This document shows, in pieces, positions 1-6,496 of a stretch of 25,270 bases of DNA (position 1 is the first letter of the stretch; every line of letters starts with the position of its first letter). The stretch is from JBDHTS01 sp044220535. GTDB lineage: Bacteria; Pseudomonadota; Alphaproteobacteria; Micavibrionales; Micavibrionaceae. The position numbers were made by a program, and so were the translations under genes. The notes beneath the pieces are model-generated. The model was not told the DNA's origin. It ran no database searches and worked only from the letters and a program-made list of their open reading frames with translations. The DNA lies in contig JBGAQU010000034.1 of NCBI GenBank assembly GCA_044220535.1, positions 1 through 25,270 on the forward strand, written 5' to 3'.

Positions 1-2
1 AG

Positions 3-98
3 AACAACAGCCACGTGATCGAGCCGGATGAATGGAGAGAAGCCTATATCCAAAGCCGCCTGCCGGAAGCTGCGAAGCAGTACCGGTATAACAATTAA
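3..98 (+). CDS. C-terminal end of an unidentified protein (partial)
   Basis: An open frame enters from the left edge and ends with TAA at 96-98, giving 31 residues rich in polar and charged amino acids and ending in KQYRYNN. A strong Rho-independent terminator follows 22 bases downstream, which supports this being a genuine gene end. Too little is present to name a family. Confidence 0.6.
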   Translation, partial: NNSHVIEPDEWREAYIQSRLPEAAKQYRYNN

Positions 99-120
99 GG
101 GGTGTGAACCTTGTAATGAA

Positions 121-148
121 AAGCCCGGCGAAAGCCGGGCTTTTTTTA
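121..148 (+). terminator. Rho-independent terminator of the left-edge gene
   Basis: A perfect 9-bp stem (AAGCCCGGC / GCCGGGCTT) closes a GAAA tetraloop and runs into seven T residues. It lies just after the stop codon of the partial gene at the left edge. Confidence 0.9.
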
Positions 149-163
149 TATTTATAGGTTAGT

Positions 164-307
164 CGTCATCCCGGCGAAGGCCGGGATCTATGCGATTATG
201 CGGCCAGGATCAAAGGCGATAAAAGATGATAGAGTGCGCTCTACGATCATTATCGCCTTTTGTGATGCTGAGAGAATGTATGGATCCCGGCCTTCGCCGG
301 GATGACG
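164..307. repeat. MITE-like palindromic repeat, copy A (144 bp)
   Basis: The two ends are perfect 24-bp inverted repeats beginning CGTCATCCCGG. The interior contains a second small palindrome (TAGAGTGCGCTCTA). The whole unit aligns, in reverse orientation, with the repeat at 23229-23373, and more loosely with 11814-11932. It encodes nothing. The size, terminal inverted repeats and dispersed copies fit a non-autonomous mobile repeat or a folded intergenic element. Confidence 0.85.
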
Positions 308-321
308 ATTTTATAAATGCA

Positions 322-349
322 AAAAAGCCGCTCAAATGAGCGGCTTTTT
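322..349. terminator. Rho-independent terminator, probably for the entericidin gene
   Basis: A 12-bp stem (AAAAAGCCGCTC / GAGCGGCTTTTT) around a 4-base loop gives A and T tracts on both sides. It can work in both directions. It lies 18 bases past the stop of the minus-strand entericidin gene. Confidence 0.85.
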
Positions 350-367
350 GTTAATCCGAGGCAAACC

Positions 368-508
368 TTAGTTCGCGGAATCCTGGATTTTCTCGCCAGC
401 GCGTTCGGTGTCCTCGCCGACGCCGTGCCAGGTGTTGCTGCAGCCGCTGACGGCTACGCCGGCCAGAAGCATCAGGCAGACAGCGATGTGTAATTTGGAA
501 AGTTTCAT
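368..508 (-). CDS. Entericidin-like small lipoprotein
   Basis: The 46-residue product starts MKLSKLHIAVCLMLLAGV, a lipoprotein signal peptide ending in the lipobox V-S-G-C, so Cys23 would be lipidated after cleavage. The mature part reads NTWHGVGEDTERAGEKIQD, matching the short entericidin (EcnA/EcnB) pattern of N-T-x-x-G-x-G-x-D-x-x-x-x-G-x-x-I. In Enterobacteria these are an antidote/toxin pair of outer-membrane lipopeptides linked to stationary phase; only one copy is present here. A clear GGAGG ribosome site precedes the ATG. A perfect EcfG-type promoter lies 38-63 bases upstream, so stress control is likely. The function in Alphaproteobacteria is not settled. Confidence 0.85.
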   Translation of the reverse strand: MKLSKLHIAVCLMLLAGVAVSGCSNTWHGVGEDTERAGEKIQDSAN

Positions 509-545
509 TGGTCGTCCTCCGTAGGTTGGTTAAAAACAGTTGATA

Positions 546-571
546 AACGTGTTGAGAAGCGCAGCGGTTCC
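546..571 (-). promoter_or_regulatory. EcfG-type promoter of the entericidin gene
   Basis: Read on the minus strand: GGAAC (571-567), a 17-base spacer, then CGTT (549-546). This is the full consensus known for the alphaproteobacterial general stress sigma factor EcfG. It overlaps the 3' end of the YqjE-like gene, so the lipoprotein can be expressed on its own even though it lies downstream of the yqjD-yqjE-like pair. Confidence 0.8.
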
Positions 572-572
572 A

Positions 573-1013
573 TTACTGATGCAGATATTTTCCTGCAAAC
601 AATCCGGCAATCGCGGCAGCGGCGAGGGTGGTTTTGGGATAGTCGCGCATGGGGCCTTCCAGTTCTTCTTCCATCGCACTCAGAAGTGTCTGGATCATGC
701 CGGCCATATCATCACTATGGTGCAGTGCGCGGCGGCGTTTTTGACGCGATGTCAGAACACGCGCGATCAGGCCGCATAGGCCGGCCAGCACAAACAGTAC
801 AAGCGTGGTATAAAGCGCGGCTTCGACAGGCAAACGCTCCTGACTGATGATCCAGAGGTAGAAAGCATAGGCAAGGAACGGTATCCCCGTTACGGCCAGA
901 AGGCCGGACAGTCCATAAAGGACAAGTCCCGCCTTCGTTTCGGGCTGCGTCCGCATGCGTGCGACCAGCAGCCCGTTGATGACCATTTCCTTGATTAACG
1001 GGGAAACGTTCAT
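573..1013 (-). CDS. YqjE-like membrane protein (putative actinobacterial holin-X/holin superfamily III type)
   Basis: The product is 146 residues from the ATG at 1013. That start lies 4 bases after the stop of the DUF883 gene; a longer upstream extension would overlap that gene and is not preferred. Two hydrophobic helices are evident, roughly residues 26-52 (LYGLSGLLAVTGIPFLAYAF) and 63-85 (LYTTLVLFVLAGLCGLIARV), followed by a basic stretch RQKRRRA and a C-terminal part rich in Met and Glu. A weaker hydrophobic run (TTLAAAAIAGLFAGKYL) lies at the very end. The size, topology and position behind a YqjD/ElaB-like gene match the yqjD-yqjE arrangement. The biochemical role is unknown. Confidence 0.7.
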   Translation of the reverse strand: MNVSPLIKEMVINGLLVARMRTQPETKAGLVLYGLSGLLAVTGIPFLAYAFYLWIISQERLPVEAALYTTLVLFVLAGLCGLIARVLTSRQKRRRALHHSDDMAGMIQTLLSAMEEELEGPMRDYPKTTLAAAAIAGLFAGKYLHQ

Positions 1014-1017
1014 TCGC

Positions 1018-1329
1018 TTAACCTCTCCGGCCCAGCAGAACGCTGGCGACGATACCGGCTGCAAAAGCCAGGGCAACGCTTTGGGTCGGGTTGGATTTCA
1101 CGCGTTTTTCAAGATCGCTCAGGCTTTTCAGACCGGCGTCCTGAATATCCTCATATCCTTCACGAGCGCGTTTTTTGAGGTATTTCGCTTCATGACGGCC
1201 TTCTTCCATGATCTGGTCTTTCAGGTTGGCCATGTCTTTTTTGACATCATCGCGCAGGGTGCGCAGTGCTTCGTTGATCGCGCCCAGATCTGCATGGTTG
1301 TCGATCACTTCGAGTTTGCCTTTCGTCAT
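1018..1329 (-). CDS. DUF883 (YqjD/ElaB-like) stress protein
   Basis: The product has 103 residues. Residues 1-75 are a charged, heptad-like helix (TLRDDVKKDMANLKDQIMEE onwards). The C-terminus carries the family hallmark: NPTQSVALAFAAGIVASVLL, a glycine-containing membrane anchor ending in GRRG. E. coli YqjD and ElaB are membrane-anchored, ribosome-associated proteins of stationary phase. The ATG at 1329 has AAGGAG placed 8 bases upstream; the longer open frame starting at 1413 would run through the promoter and is rejected. It is the first gene of a two-gene unit with the YqjE-like gene, driven by a perfect EcfG-type promoter. Confidence 0.85.
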   Translation of the reverse strand: MTKGKLEVIDNHADLGAINEALRTLRDDVKKDMANLKDQIMEEGRHEAKYLKKRAREGYEDIQDAGLKSLSDLEKRVKSNPTQSVALAFAAGIVASVLLGRRG

Positions 1330-1366
1330 AACGGGTCTCCTTGAATTTGTGTGTATGTATAGGGCA

Positions 1367-1391
1367 AACGCAGCGAAGCGGATAGGGTTCC
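1367..1391 (-). promoter_or_regulatory. EcfG-type promoter of the DUF883-YqjE operon
   Basis: Minus strand: GGAAC (1391-1387), a 16-base spacer, CGTT (1370-1367). It lies 38 bases upstream of the DUF883 start codon and 35 bases past the stop of the response-regulator gene, so it separates the two units. Confidence 0.8.
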
Positions 1392-1426
1392 CTGCCATTT
1401 CATACAGATGCACGAATTGTTAATGA

Positions 1427-2158
1427 TTAGCTATATTCAGGGTTTCCACAGAACATATAGCCGACGCCGCGGATCGTCTTGATAATGGCGGGGGATTTGG
1501 GATCGTCCTGCAATTTTTTACGGATCCGGGCGATCTGGATATCGATGGCGCGGTCATAGGCGTCAAAATCTCCCTCCCGGGTCAGTTCGAACAGGTATTC
1601 CCGGCTTAAGGCGCGGTTGGGGGAGAGAAGCAAAGCCTCCAGCAGCTTGAACTGGCCGGTGGTCAGCAGGGCAGAACTATGGTCGGGTTCATACAGCTGG
1701 TATTGGCTGCGGTCCAGCACCCAGCCGTTGAAGGTGATTTTTTCGGCCTTGCCGCGGGTCTGTTCGGGCGATGCGGCGACTTCGTTATCCGTGTTCGCGC
1801 GGCGCAGGACGGCCTTGATCCGTGCCGATAATTCCCGCATTTCATAAGGTTTTCCAAGATAATCATCCGCACCCATTTCCAGGCCGATGATACGGTCGGT
1901 GGTGTCACCCTTGCCACTAACCACGATAATGGGGGCGGTGGTCAGCTGCCGGACCTTGCCCATCAGATGCAAGCCGTCTGTATCGGGCAGGATTAAGTCC
2001 AGAAGAATGACGTCCGCCTTGCTGGCGCCCAGTTTTTCCAGCATTTCATCACCATTTCCAGCGCTGATGACCTTATAGCCTTCGCCTTCCAGATAGTGGC
2101 GCACCACGATCTGGAGATTGGCGTCGTCATCGACAGCTAGGACGGTCGCTTTGGGCAC
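1427..2158 (-). CDS. OmpR/PhoB-type response regulator
   Basis: The 243-residue protein has a receiver domain at about residues 3-120: acidic pocket D10-D12, phospho-acceptor D54 in ILLDLILPD, and lysine in GADDYLGKPY. A winged-helix DNA-binding domain follows at about 145-240, ending in the typical KTIRGVGYMF. The chosen start is GTG at 2158, preceded by AAAGGA at 7 bases; the open frame extends 40 codons further but that stretch is not domain-like. The gene is divergent from the ECF sigma gene with 147 bases between the start codons, so the two may share control. No partner histidine kinase is in the window. It is not PhyR, which carries an N-terminal sigma-like domain. Confidence 0.9.
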   Translation of the reverse strand: MPKATVLAVDDDANLQIVVRHYLEGEGYKVISAGNGDEMLEKLGASKADVILLDLILPDTDGLHLMGKVRQLTTAPIIVVSGKGDTTDRIIGLEMGADDYLGKPYEMRELSARIKAVLRRANTDNEVAASPEQTRGKAEKITFNGWVLDRSQYQLYEPDHSSALLTTGQFKLLEALLLSPNRALSREYLFELTREGDFDAYDRAIDIQIARIRKKLQDDPKSPAIIKTIRGVGYMFCGNPEYS

Positions 2159-2305
2159 ACTGTAATCCTTTGAAATCACGAGTCTTAAACTATATAGGGC
2201 GATTGCTACAAAAATGAAACAAACTTTTTCCTTACTGAAACCTTCCCGACAAACGCAGGACACAGCCAGGACGTACATTCAAAAGGATATACGGGAGGTG
2301 TCGCC

Positions 2306-2851
2306 ATGTTTGCACAAACGGAACTTGTTAAGGAAATGGGCAATCTGCGGAAATTCGCATTGCGCCTGACCGGCAATACCAGCGATGCCGATGATCTGCT
2401 GCAATCCACGGTGCTGCGCGCCATAGAGAAGCAGGATTATTTTGAACCCGGCACGCAACTGTTTAAATGGACGTCGAAAATCATGTTCAACCTGTTCGTG
2501 TCTGATTACCGCCGCAAAAAGAAATTCGAGACTCGATACGATCCGGAAAGCTTCCTGAGCACCGCTTCTATTGAACCGGTTCAGGAAGCCCAGGCGGAAT
2601 TGCGCACGGTGAGAGAAGCGATGACATGTCTGTCGGAAGAACATCAGGACATCCTGGATATGGTCTGCGTTCAGGGTAAACGCTATCAGGAAGTGGCGGA
2701 CGATCTGCAAATTCCTGTCGGTACGGTGCGGTCACGTCTTTCACGGGCACGCGAGCAGTTGCAACTGATCCTTGATCATAAAGGCAGCGAGTCTGCGGCG
2801 ATTATCGCAGAGCATGACAGTGCGGGCATGCTGGAAAGCGTGTTTGCTTAA
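2306..2851 (+). CDS. ECF RNA polymerase sigma factor, EcfG-like
   Basis: The 181-residue protein has sigma region 2 at about residues 10-75 (LRLTGNTSDADDLLQSTVLRA, then LFKWTSKIMFNLFVSDYRR) and region 4 at about 105-160 (CLSEEHQDILDMVCVQGKRY, then IPVGTVRSRLSRAREQL). These blocks closely resemble the EcfG class that runs the general stress response of Alphaproteobacteria. The ATG at 2306 has GGGAGG at 7 bases. Perfect EcfG promoters in front of nearby stress genes support the assignment. No clear EcfG box was found upstream of the gene itself. PhyR and NepR, the usual partners, are not in this window. Another stress-type ECF group remains possible. Confidence 0.85.
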   Translation: MFAQTELVKEMGNLRKFALRLTGNTSDADDLLQSTVLRAIEKQDYFEPGTQLFKWTSKIMFNLFVSDYRRKKKFETRYDPESFLSTASIEPVQEAQAELRTVREAMTCLSEEHQDILDMVCVQGKRYQEVADDLQIPVGTVRSRLSRAREQLQLILDHKGSESAAIIAEHDSAGMLESVFA

Positions 2852-2866
2852 ATCAAAATGTTTAAT

Positions 2867-2900
2867 AAAAAACACCGGAAAATTTTCCGGTGTTTTTTTT
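2867..2900. terminator. Bidirectional terminator between the sigma gene and the DUF1328 gene
   Basis: A perfect palindrome (AACACCGGAAAA / TTTTCCGGTGTT) is flanked by A residues on the left and eight T residues on the right. It lies between two convergent genes and can end transcription from both sides. Confidence 0.9.
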
Positions 2901-2914
2901 GTTGTTGTGTTGTT

Positions 2915-3091
2915 TTAGATCGGGGGGCGACGGCCACGGATAACGCCTGCTGCTGCAGCGATAACGAACAGGATCAAAAAGACCACGAACAGGATTTGGG
3001 CCATTTGGGTCGATATGGCGGCAACGCCGCCAAACCCCAAAAGACCCGCGATGATTGCGACCACCAAAAACATAAGGGCCCATTGTAACAT
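2915..3091 (-). CDS. DUF1328 (YtjA-like) small membrane protein
   Basis: This 58-residue product starts MLQWALMFLVVAIIAGLLGF and has two hydrophobic helices (about 5-27 and 31-51), ending in RGRRPPI. The opening, the central G-x-x-A-x-x-S and the final basic tail are the DUF1328 pattern. Its function is unknown, although it is often stress-induced. GAGGAG lies about 8 bases before the ATG. A perfect EcfG promoter lies 35 bases upstream of the start codon. It converges on the sigma gene and shares a terminator with it. Confidence 0.88.
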   Translation of the reverse strand: MLQWALMFLVVAIIAGLLGFGGVAAISTQMAQILFVVFLILFVIAAAAGVIRGRRPPI

Positions 3092-3125
3092 TGTATTTCT
3101 CCTCGTTTTTTATCTCTGATAAATC

Positions 3126-3151
3126 AACGCGGGGCTGTAAATAAGGGTTCC
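3126..3151 (-). promoter_or_regulatory. EcfG-type promoter of the DUF1328 gene
   Basis: Minus strand: GGAAC (3151-3147), a 17-base spacer, CGTT (3129-3126). It is the third perfect match within 2.6 kb around the sigma gene. Confidence 0.8.
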
Positions 3152-3186
3152 TTACGGAGCTATTGTTACATTTACGAAACAATTCT

Positions 3187-3212
3187 GGAACCAAATCCAT
3201 GGCTGTTAAGTT
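3187..3212 (+). promoter_or_regulatory. Near-consensus EcfG-type promoter of the anti-sigma-like gene
   Basis: Plus strand: GGAAC (3187-3191), a 17-base spacer, AGTT (3209-3212). One base differs from the CGTT element. It lies 59 bases upstream of the small anti-sigma-like gene and back to back with the DUF1328 promoter. Confidence 0.5.
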
Positions 3213-3270
3213 TGTATTGCAAGTCCACGATCAAAAAGGCTTTTTGGCTTAAAGTCCGGGAGAGAACCGC

Positions 3271-3504
3271 GTGATAGCAGAATTGGAGTCCAGGGCGGGA
3301 TTAAAAGAGATGAAAAGCAGAATCATTAATGATCTTGATATTCAGGCCCTTGTGGACAATGAACTGGACCCCGTCGCCAAAAAAGAAGTCATGGCCGCCG
3401 TTCAGAGCAACCATACGCTCCGTATGCGATATGAGCAGTTGCTGATGCAAAAGCGGTTGATCATGAGCATATTCGGCGGTGATGAGGGCCGCAGCCTTCA
3501 CTAG
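3271..3504 (+). CDS. Small anti-sigma-factor-like protein
   Basis: The product has 77 residues. The core IQALVDNELDPVAKKEVMAA followed by a helix with RYEQLLMQKRLI resembles the N-terminal anti-sigma domain of transmembrane or zinc-binding anti-sigma factors (L-x-A-L-V-D-x-E-L, then an R-x-x-Y-E-x-L helix). There is no His/Cys zinc motif and no membrane segment, so if it binds sigma it does so as a free cytosolic domain. It is not NepR-like. The GTG at 3271 has GGGAGAG at about 7 bases; an alternative ATG at 3310 has a weaker site. Its stop codon overlaps the stop of the convergent epimerase gene. Location beside the sigma gene suggests it is the antagonist, which is inference. Confidence 0.6.
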   Translation: MIAELESRAGLKEMKSRIINDLDIQALVDNELDPVAKKEVMAAVQSNHTLRMRYEQLLMQKRLIMSIFGGDEGRSLH

Positions 3505-4532
3505 GCTGAAGGACCATTGCCCAGCTTGTAGTAATCCCGGTACCATTTCACAAATTGACGGATGCCGGTTTCAATCGACGTCGATGGCTTAAAGCCGATC
3601 GCAGCGTTCAATGCGTCGATATTGGCGCAGGTGGCGGGGACATCGCCCGGCTGCATCGGCAGAAGGTTTTTCTCCGCCTTCATGCCGATTTCTTTTTCCA
3701 GCGTTTCGATCATAGCCATCAGTTCGACCGGGCTGTTGTTCCCGATGTTATAGACGCGCCAAGGGGCAAGGCTGCTGGCCGGGTCCGGCTTCGCGCCATC
3801 CCAGTCGGGGTTGGACGCGGCGGGCAGATCGACCAGCCTTGAGACGGCCTCCACAATATCCTGCACATAGGTGAAGTCGCGGCGCATTTTGCCGTAGTTA
3901 TAGACATCGATGGGGCGGCCTTCATAGATCGCCTTGGTGAACAGGAACAGCGCCATGTCCGGGCGGCCCCAGGGGCCGTAGACGGAGAAGAAGCGCAGGC
4001 CCGTGGTCGGCAGGCCGTAGAGATGGGAATAGGTATGCGCCATCAGCTCATTGGCCTTCTTGCTGGCGGCATAAAGGCTGACCGGGTGGTCGACATTGTG
4101 GTGAACGGAAAAGGCTTCGGCCTTGTTCGCGCCGTAGACGGAGCTGGAGGAGGCATAGACCAGATGTTTAATCTTGTGATGGCGGCACGCTTCGAGGATG
4201 TTCATAAAGCCGTCGATATTAGAACTGGTATAGGCGTAGGGGTTGGTTAAGGAGTAACGCACGCCGGCCTGGGCCGCCAGATTGACGACAGCGTCTGGTT
4301 TGAAATCCTTGAAGGCTTTGTCCAGGGTTTCACGGTCGTTCAGATCGGCTTTCAGGAAGGTAAAATTCTTGTAAGGCTCCAGTTGCTTCAGGCGGCCTTC
4401 CTTCAGCGTGACATCGTAATAGTCGTTGACGACGTCATAGCCGAGCACATCCCGCCCGGCCTCGCACAGCCTGCGGGCCAGATGGTAACCGATAAACCCG
4501 GCGGTGCCGGTGACGAGGATGCGCTGGAACAT
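3501..4532 (-). CDS. lpsL: UDP-glucuronate 4-epimerase (NAD-dependent SDR)
   Basis: The 343-residue extended short-chain dehydrogenase has the NAD-binding motif TGTAGFIG at residues 8-15, the catalytic Y154-A-A-S-K158, and the family signatures SSSSVYG, GLRFFSVYGPWGRPDMA and RRDFTYVQDIVE. These match UDP-glucuronate 4-epimerases (LpsL/Cap1J type), which convert UDP-glucuronate to UDP-galacturonate in the cytoplasm. It stands at the edge of a polysaccharide locus with a UDP-sugar 6-dehydrogenase nearby, consistent with uronic acid supply. The start at 4532 is set by the Rossmann motif; no strong ribosome site precedes it. A related hexuronate epimerase activity cannot be excluded. Confidence 0.88.
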   Translation of the reverse strand: MFQRILVTGTAGFIGYHLARRLCEAGRDVLGYDVVNDYYDVTLKEGRLKQLEPYKNFTFLKADLNDRETLDKAFKDFKPDAVVNLAAQAGVRYSLTNPYAYTSSNIDGFMNILEACRHHKIKHLVYASSSSVYGANKAEAFSVHHNVDHPVSLYAASKKANELMAHTYSHLYGLPTTGLRFFSVYGPWGRPDMALFLFTKAIYEGRPIDVYNYGKMRRDFTYVQDIVEAVSRLVDLPAASNPDWDGAKPDPASSLAPWRVYNIGNNSPVELMAMIETLEKEIGMKAEKNLLPMQPGDVPATCANIDALNAAIGFKPSTSIETGIRQFVKWYRDYYKLGNGPSA

Positions 4533-4553
4533 GGGAAGGTTATGGCAGATATT

Positions 4554-4715
4554 TTATTTGCGTGGAATATCCGGTTTGTCTGATTCCTCAGATTCTTTAA
4601 GGAAATTAAATTTGGTAAGCTTGAACTGAGAGAAATCATATTCTGAAAGGTCGGCATTTTCTAAGAAATCTATAGCCTCCCGATCTGTCTTTAATTCAGG
4701 TATTTTTTTGTTCAT
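4554..4715 (-). CDS. CopG-type antitoxin-like protein
   Basis: The product is 53 residues from the ATG at 4715. It begins MNKKIPELKTDREAIDFLEN and continues ADLSEYDFSQFK, which is the pattern of the CopG/BrnA-like antitoxins of type II systems (K-x-P-x-x-K-T-D-x-E-A-x-x-F, then a-DLS-x-YD-x-S-x-F). No toxin gene is adjacent. The open frame extends 20 codons upstream to 4775, and its extension contains SRLYEEN, faintly like the C-terminus of a BrnT-type toxin, so a decayed toxin is possible. Base composition is lower in GC than the flanking genes. It faces away from the HigA-like gene. Confidence 0.5.
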   Translation of the reverse strand: MNKKIPELKTDREAIDFLENADLSEYDFSQFKLTKFNFLKESEESDKPDIPRK

Positions 4716-4801
4716 CCAATTATTCTCTTCATATAGTCGTGATTTGACATCATATATTAAAGGTATAAAATCCAAAACAGTTGGATCGAAGGAGAATTAG
4801 T

Positions 4802-5101
4802 ATGTCAAATCAAAATCCTCAAGTGTTGCCTGGACATCCTGGTGATTTTCTTAAGCTTTGGCTTATGCCAGCGCAATCGCTCGATGCGCAGTCTTTGTCA
4901 TCTAAAACCGGCATTCCGGAAGCGACAGTCATAGCAATTATGGATGGGAATGAAGACATAACGCAGGATATTGCGGGCAAGCTTGTATCCGTTTTCGGCC
5001 ATGCGGCAGAAACTATGTACAGAATGCAGACGGAATACGACATTTATAAGGATGAGGGTCGTATAGCATCTTCTCAGGAATTGCCTGTATTAAACCCGTA
5101 A
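4802..5101 (+). CDS. HigA-like XRE-family DNA-binding protein (orphan antitoxin)
   Basis: The 99-residue product has the HigA layout: an opening HPGDFLKLWLMPAQSL, a helix-turn-helix (SLSSKTGIPEATVIAIMDG), ITQDIAGKLVSVFG, and a final MYRMQTEYDIYK helix, equivalent to the W-x-x-L-Q-x-x-Y-D-L of HigA/VapI proteins. The ATG at 4802 has AAGGAG at 7-8 bases. A HigB toxin normally lies directly upstream and none is present, so it is an orphan antitoxin or a free-standing repressor. It is convergent with the dehydrogenase gene, with only 6 bases between them. Confidence 0.75.
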   Translation: MSNQNPQVLPGHPGDFLKLWLMPAQSLDAQSLSSKTGIPEATVIAIMDGNEDITQDIAGKLVSVFGHAAETMYRMQTEYDIYKDEGRIASSQELPVLNP

Positions 5102-5107
5102 TTCTGA

Positions 5108-6385
5108 TTAAAGGCTCCAGTATTCGTACCCTTTAAAATCGCCAGGTTCGAAGGCGGATTTGACGTCGATAAAGATGCCGCCTTTGCGTAAATGGCGTTT
5201 TAAACCGTCCGCCTTGCCTTCGAGATAGGCGCGGTGGGAGACGGCGAGGATCAGGACGTCCAGATCTTTAAAGGCGTCGAGTGACGTGGGGGTAAAGCCA
5301 TATTCTTCATGGGCTTCGTCGTGATCGGCGACGGCGTCGTGAACTAAAGGGGTAATTCCGAAGCTTTTTAGTTCATTTATGATGTCCGGAACCTTGCTGT
5401 TGCGTAAATCTGGAACGTTTTCCTTGAAAGTAAGGCCTAAAATGCCGATTTTTGCCTGTTTTACTCCTGTTCCGGAGGTAATAAGCAGTTTTACGGCCTT
5501 TTGGGCGATGGTTGCGCCCATATTGTCGTTGATCCGGCGGCCCGAAAGGATGACTTCCGGGTGATAGCCTGCCTGTTCGGCGCGGGCGGTCAGGTAGTAG
5601 GGATCGACGCCGATGCAATGACCGCCGACGAGACCGGGGGTGAAGGGCAGGAAATTCCATTTGGTCCCGGCGGCGCGCAGGACTTCGGCGGTCCGCAGGC
5701 CGAGGCGGTCGAAGATCAGGGCCAGTTCGTTCATCAGGGCGATGTTGACGTCGCGCTGGATGTTTTCGATGACCTTCGCGGCTTCAGCGACCTTGATGGA
5801 GGCGGCACGGTGAAGGCCAACCTCAATGATTTTGTCATAGACGCCCGCCACACGGTCAAGGGTTGCGGCGTCCTCGCCCGAGACGATCTTGGTGATTTTT
5901 TCCAACGTGTGCAGCTTGTCGCCCGGGTTGATGCGTTCGGGGGAATAGCCGAGCTTAAAGTCGATGCCCTGTTTCAGGCCGCTGATTTCCGCCAGGGCCG
6001 GGCCGCAGACATCTTCGGTGACGCCGGGATAGACGGTCGATTCAAACACGACCACATCACCTTTTTTCAGGACCTTGCCAACGGTGCGGCTGGCGGACAG
6101 GACGGGTTTCAGATCCGGCTGCTTGTTGGTGTCGATAGGGGTGGGGACGGCGACGATGAAGAACGTGCAATCCCTGATATCGTCCGGGTTGGCGGTAAAG
6201 CGCAGTCTGGTTTTTTTCAAGGCTTCGGTTTCAGCCTCGCCGGTGGAATCCTCGCCTTTTTTCAGGGCGTCGATGCGGCTCTGGCGGATATCGAACCCCC
6301 AGACCGTGTCGAATATCCCGGCCAGCGCCAGCGCGACCGGCAGGCCGACATATCCCAGGCCGATCACGGCGATTTTTTCACTCAT
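5108..6385 (-). CDS. UDP-N-acetyl-hexosamine 6-dehydrogenase (TviB/WbpA-like)
   Basis: The 425-residue protein has an N-terminal Rossmann fold with GLGYVGLPVALALAG (about residues 9-23), the central dimerization domain and a C-terminal UDP-binding domain. Motifs seen are VPTPID, STVYPGVTE, YSPERINPGDK, and the catalytic cysteine C257 in GGHCIGVDPYYL. These place it among nucleotide-sugar dehydrogenases that oxidize UDP-GlcNAc or UDP-GalNAc to the uronic acid (TviB/WbpA/WbpO type) rather than UDP-glucose. The product would feed an O-antigen or capsule. The start at 6385 directly precedes the Rossmann motif; much longer open-frame extensions are antisense artefacts. The exact substrate cannot be read from sequence alone. 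Confidence 0.88.
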   Translation of the reverse strand: MSEKIAVIGLGYVGLPVALALAGIFDTVWGFDIRQSRIDALKKGEDSTGEAETEALKKTRLRFTANPDDIRDCTFFIVAVPTPIDTNKQPDLKPVLSASRTVGKVLKKGDVVVFESTVYPGVTEDVCGPALAEISGLKQGIDFKLGYSPERINPGDKLHTLEKITKIVSGEDAATLDRVAGVYDKIIEVGLHRAASIKVAEAAKVIENIQRDVNIALMNELALIFDRLGLRTAEVLRAAGTKWNFLPFTPGLVGGHCIGVDPYYLTARAEQAGYHPEVILSGRRINDNMGATIAQKAVKLLITSGTGVKQAKIGILGLTFKENVPDLRNSKVPDIINELKSFGITPLVHDAVADHDEAHEEYGFTPTSLDAFKDLDVLILAVSHRAYLEGKADGLKRHLRKGGIFIDVKSAFEPGDFKGYEYWSL

Positions 6386-6496
6386 CAGTCCAAGCCTTTC
6401 AATACGCTGCCCTTGGTACGATTTTTTGTTGCCGGATTCAAGTGTTACGGGCATGGGCGGTTGCGGATTCGGGGTGGGTTTGATATTGAATGCGCC

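Noticed and set aside
2306..3504. NepR-PhyR-type partner switch next to the sigma gene
   Set aside because: The response regulator has an OmpR-type output domain and the small protein lacks the NepR pattern. The canonical pair is not in the window.
5501..6496. Very long plus-strand frame upstream of the capsule gene start
   Set aside because: It is antisense to the well-supported UDP-sugar dehydrogenase gene. The homologous protein begins near 6497.
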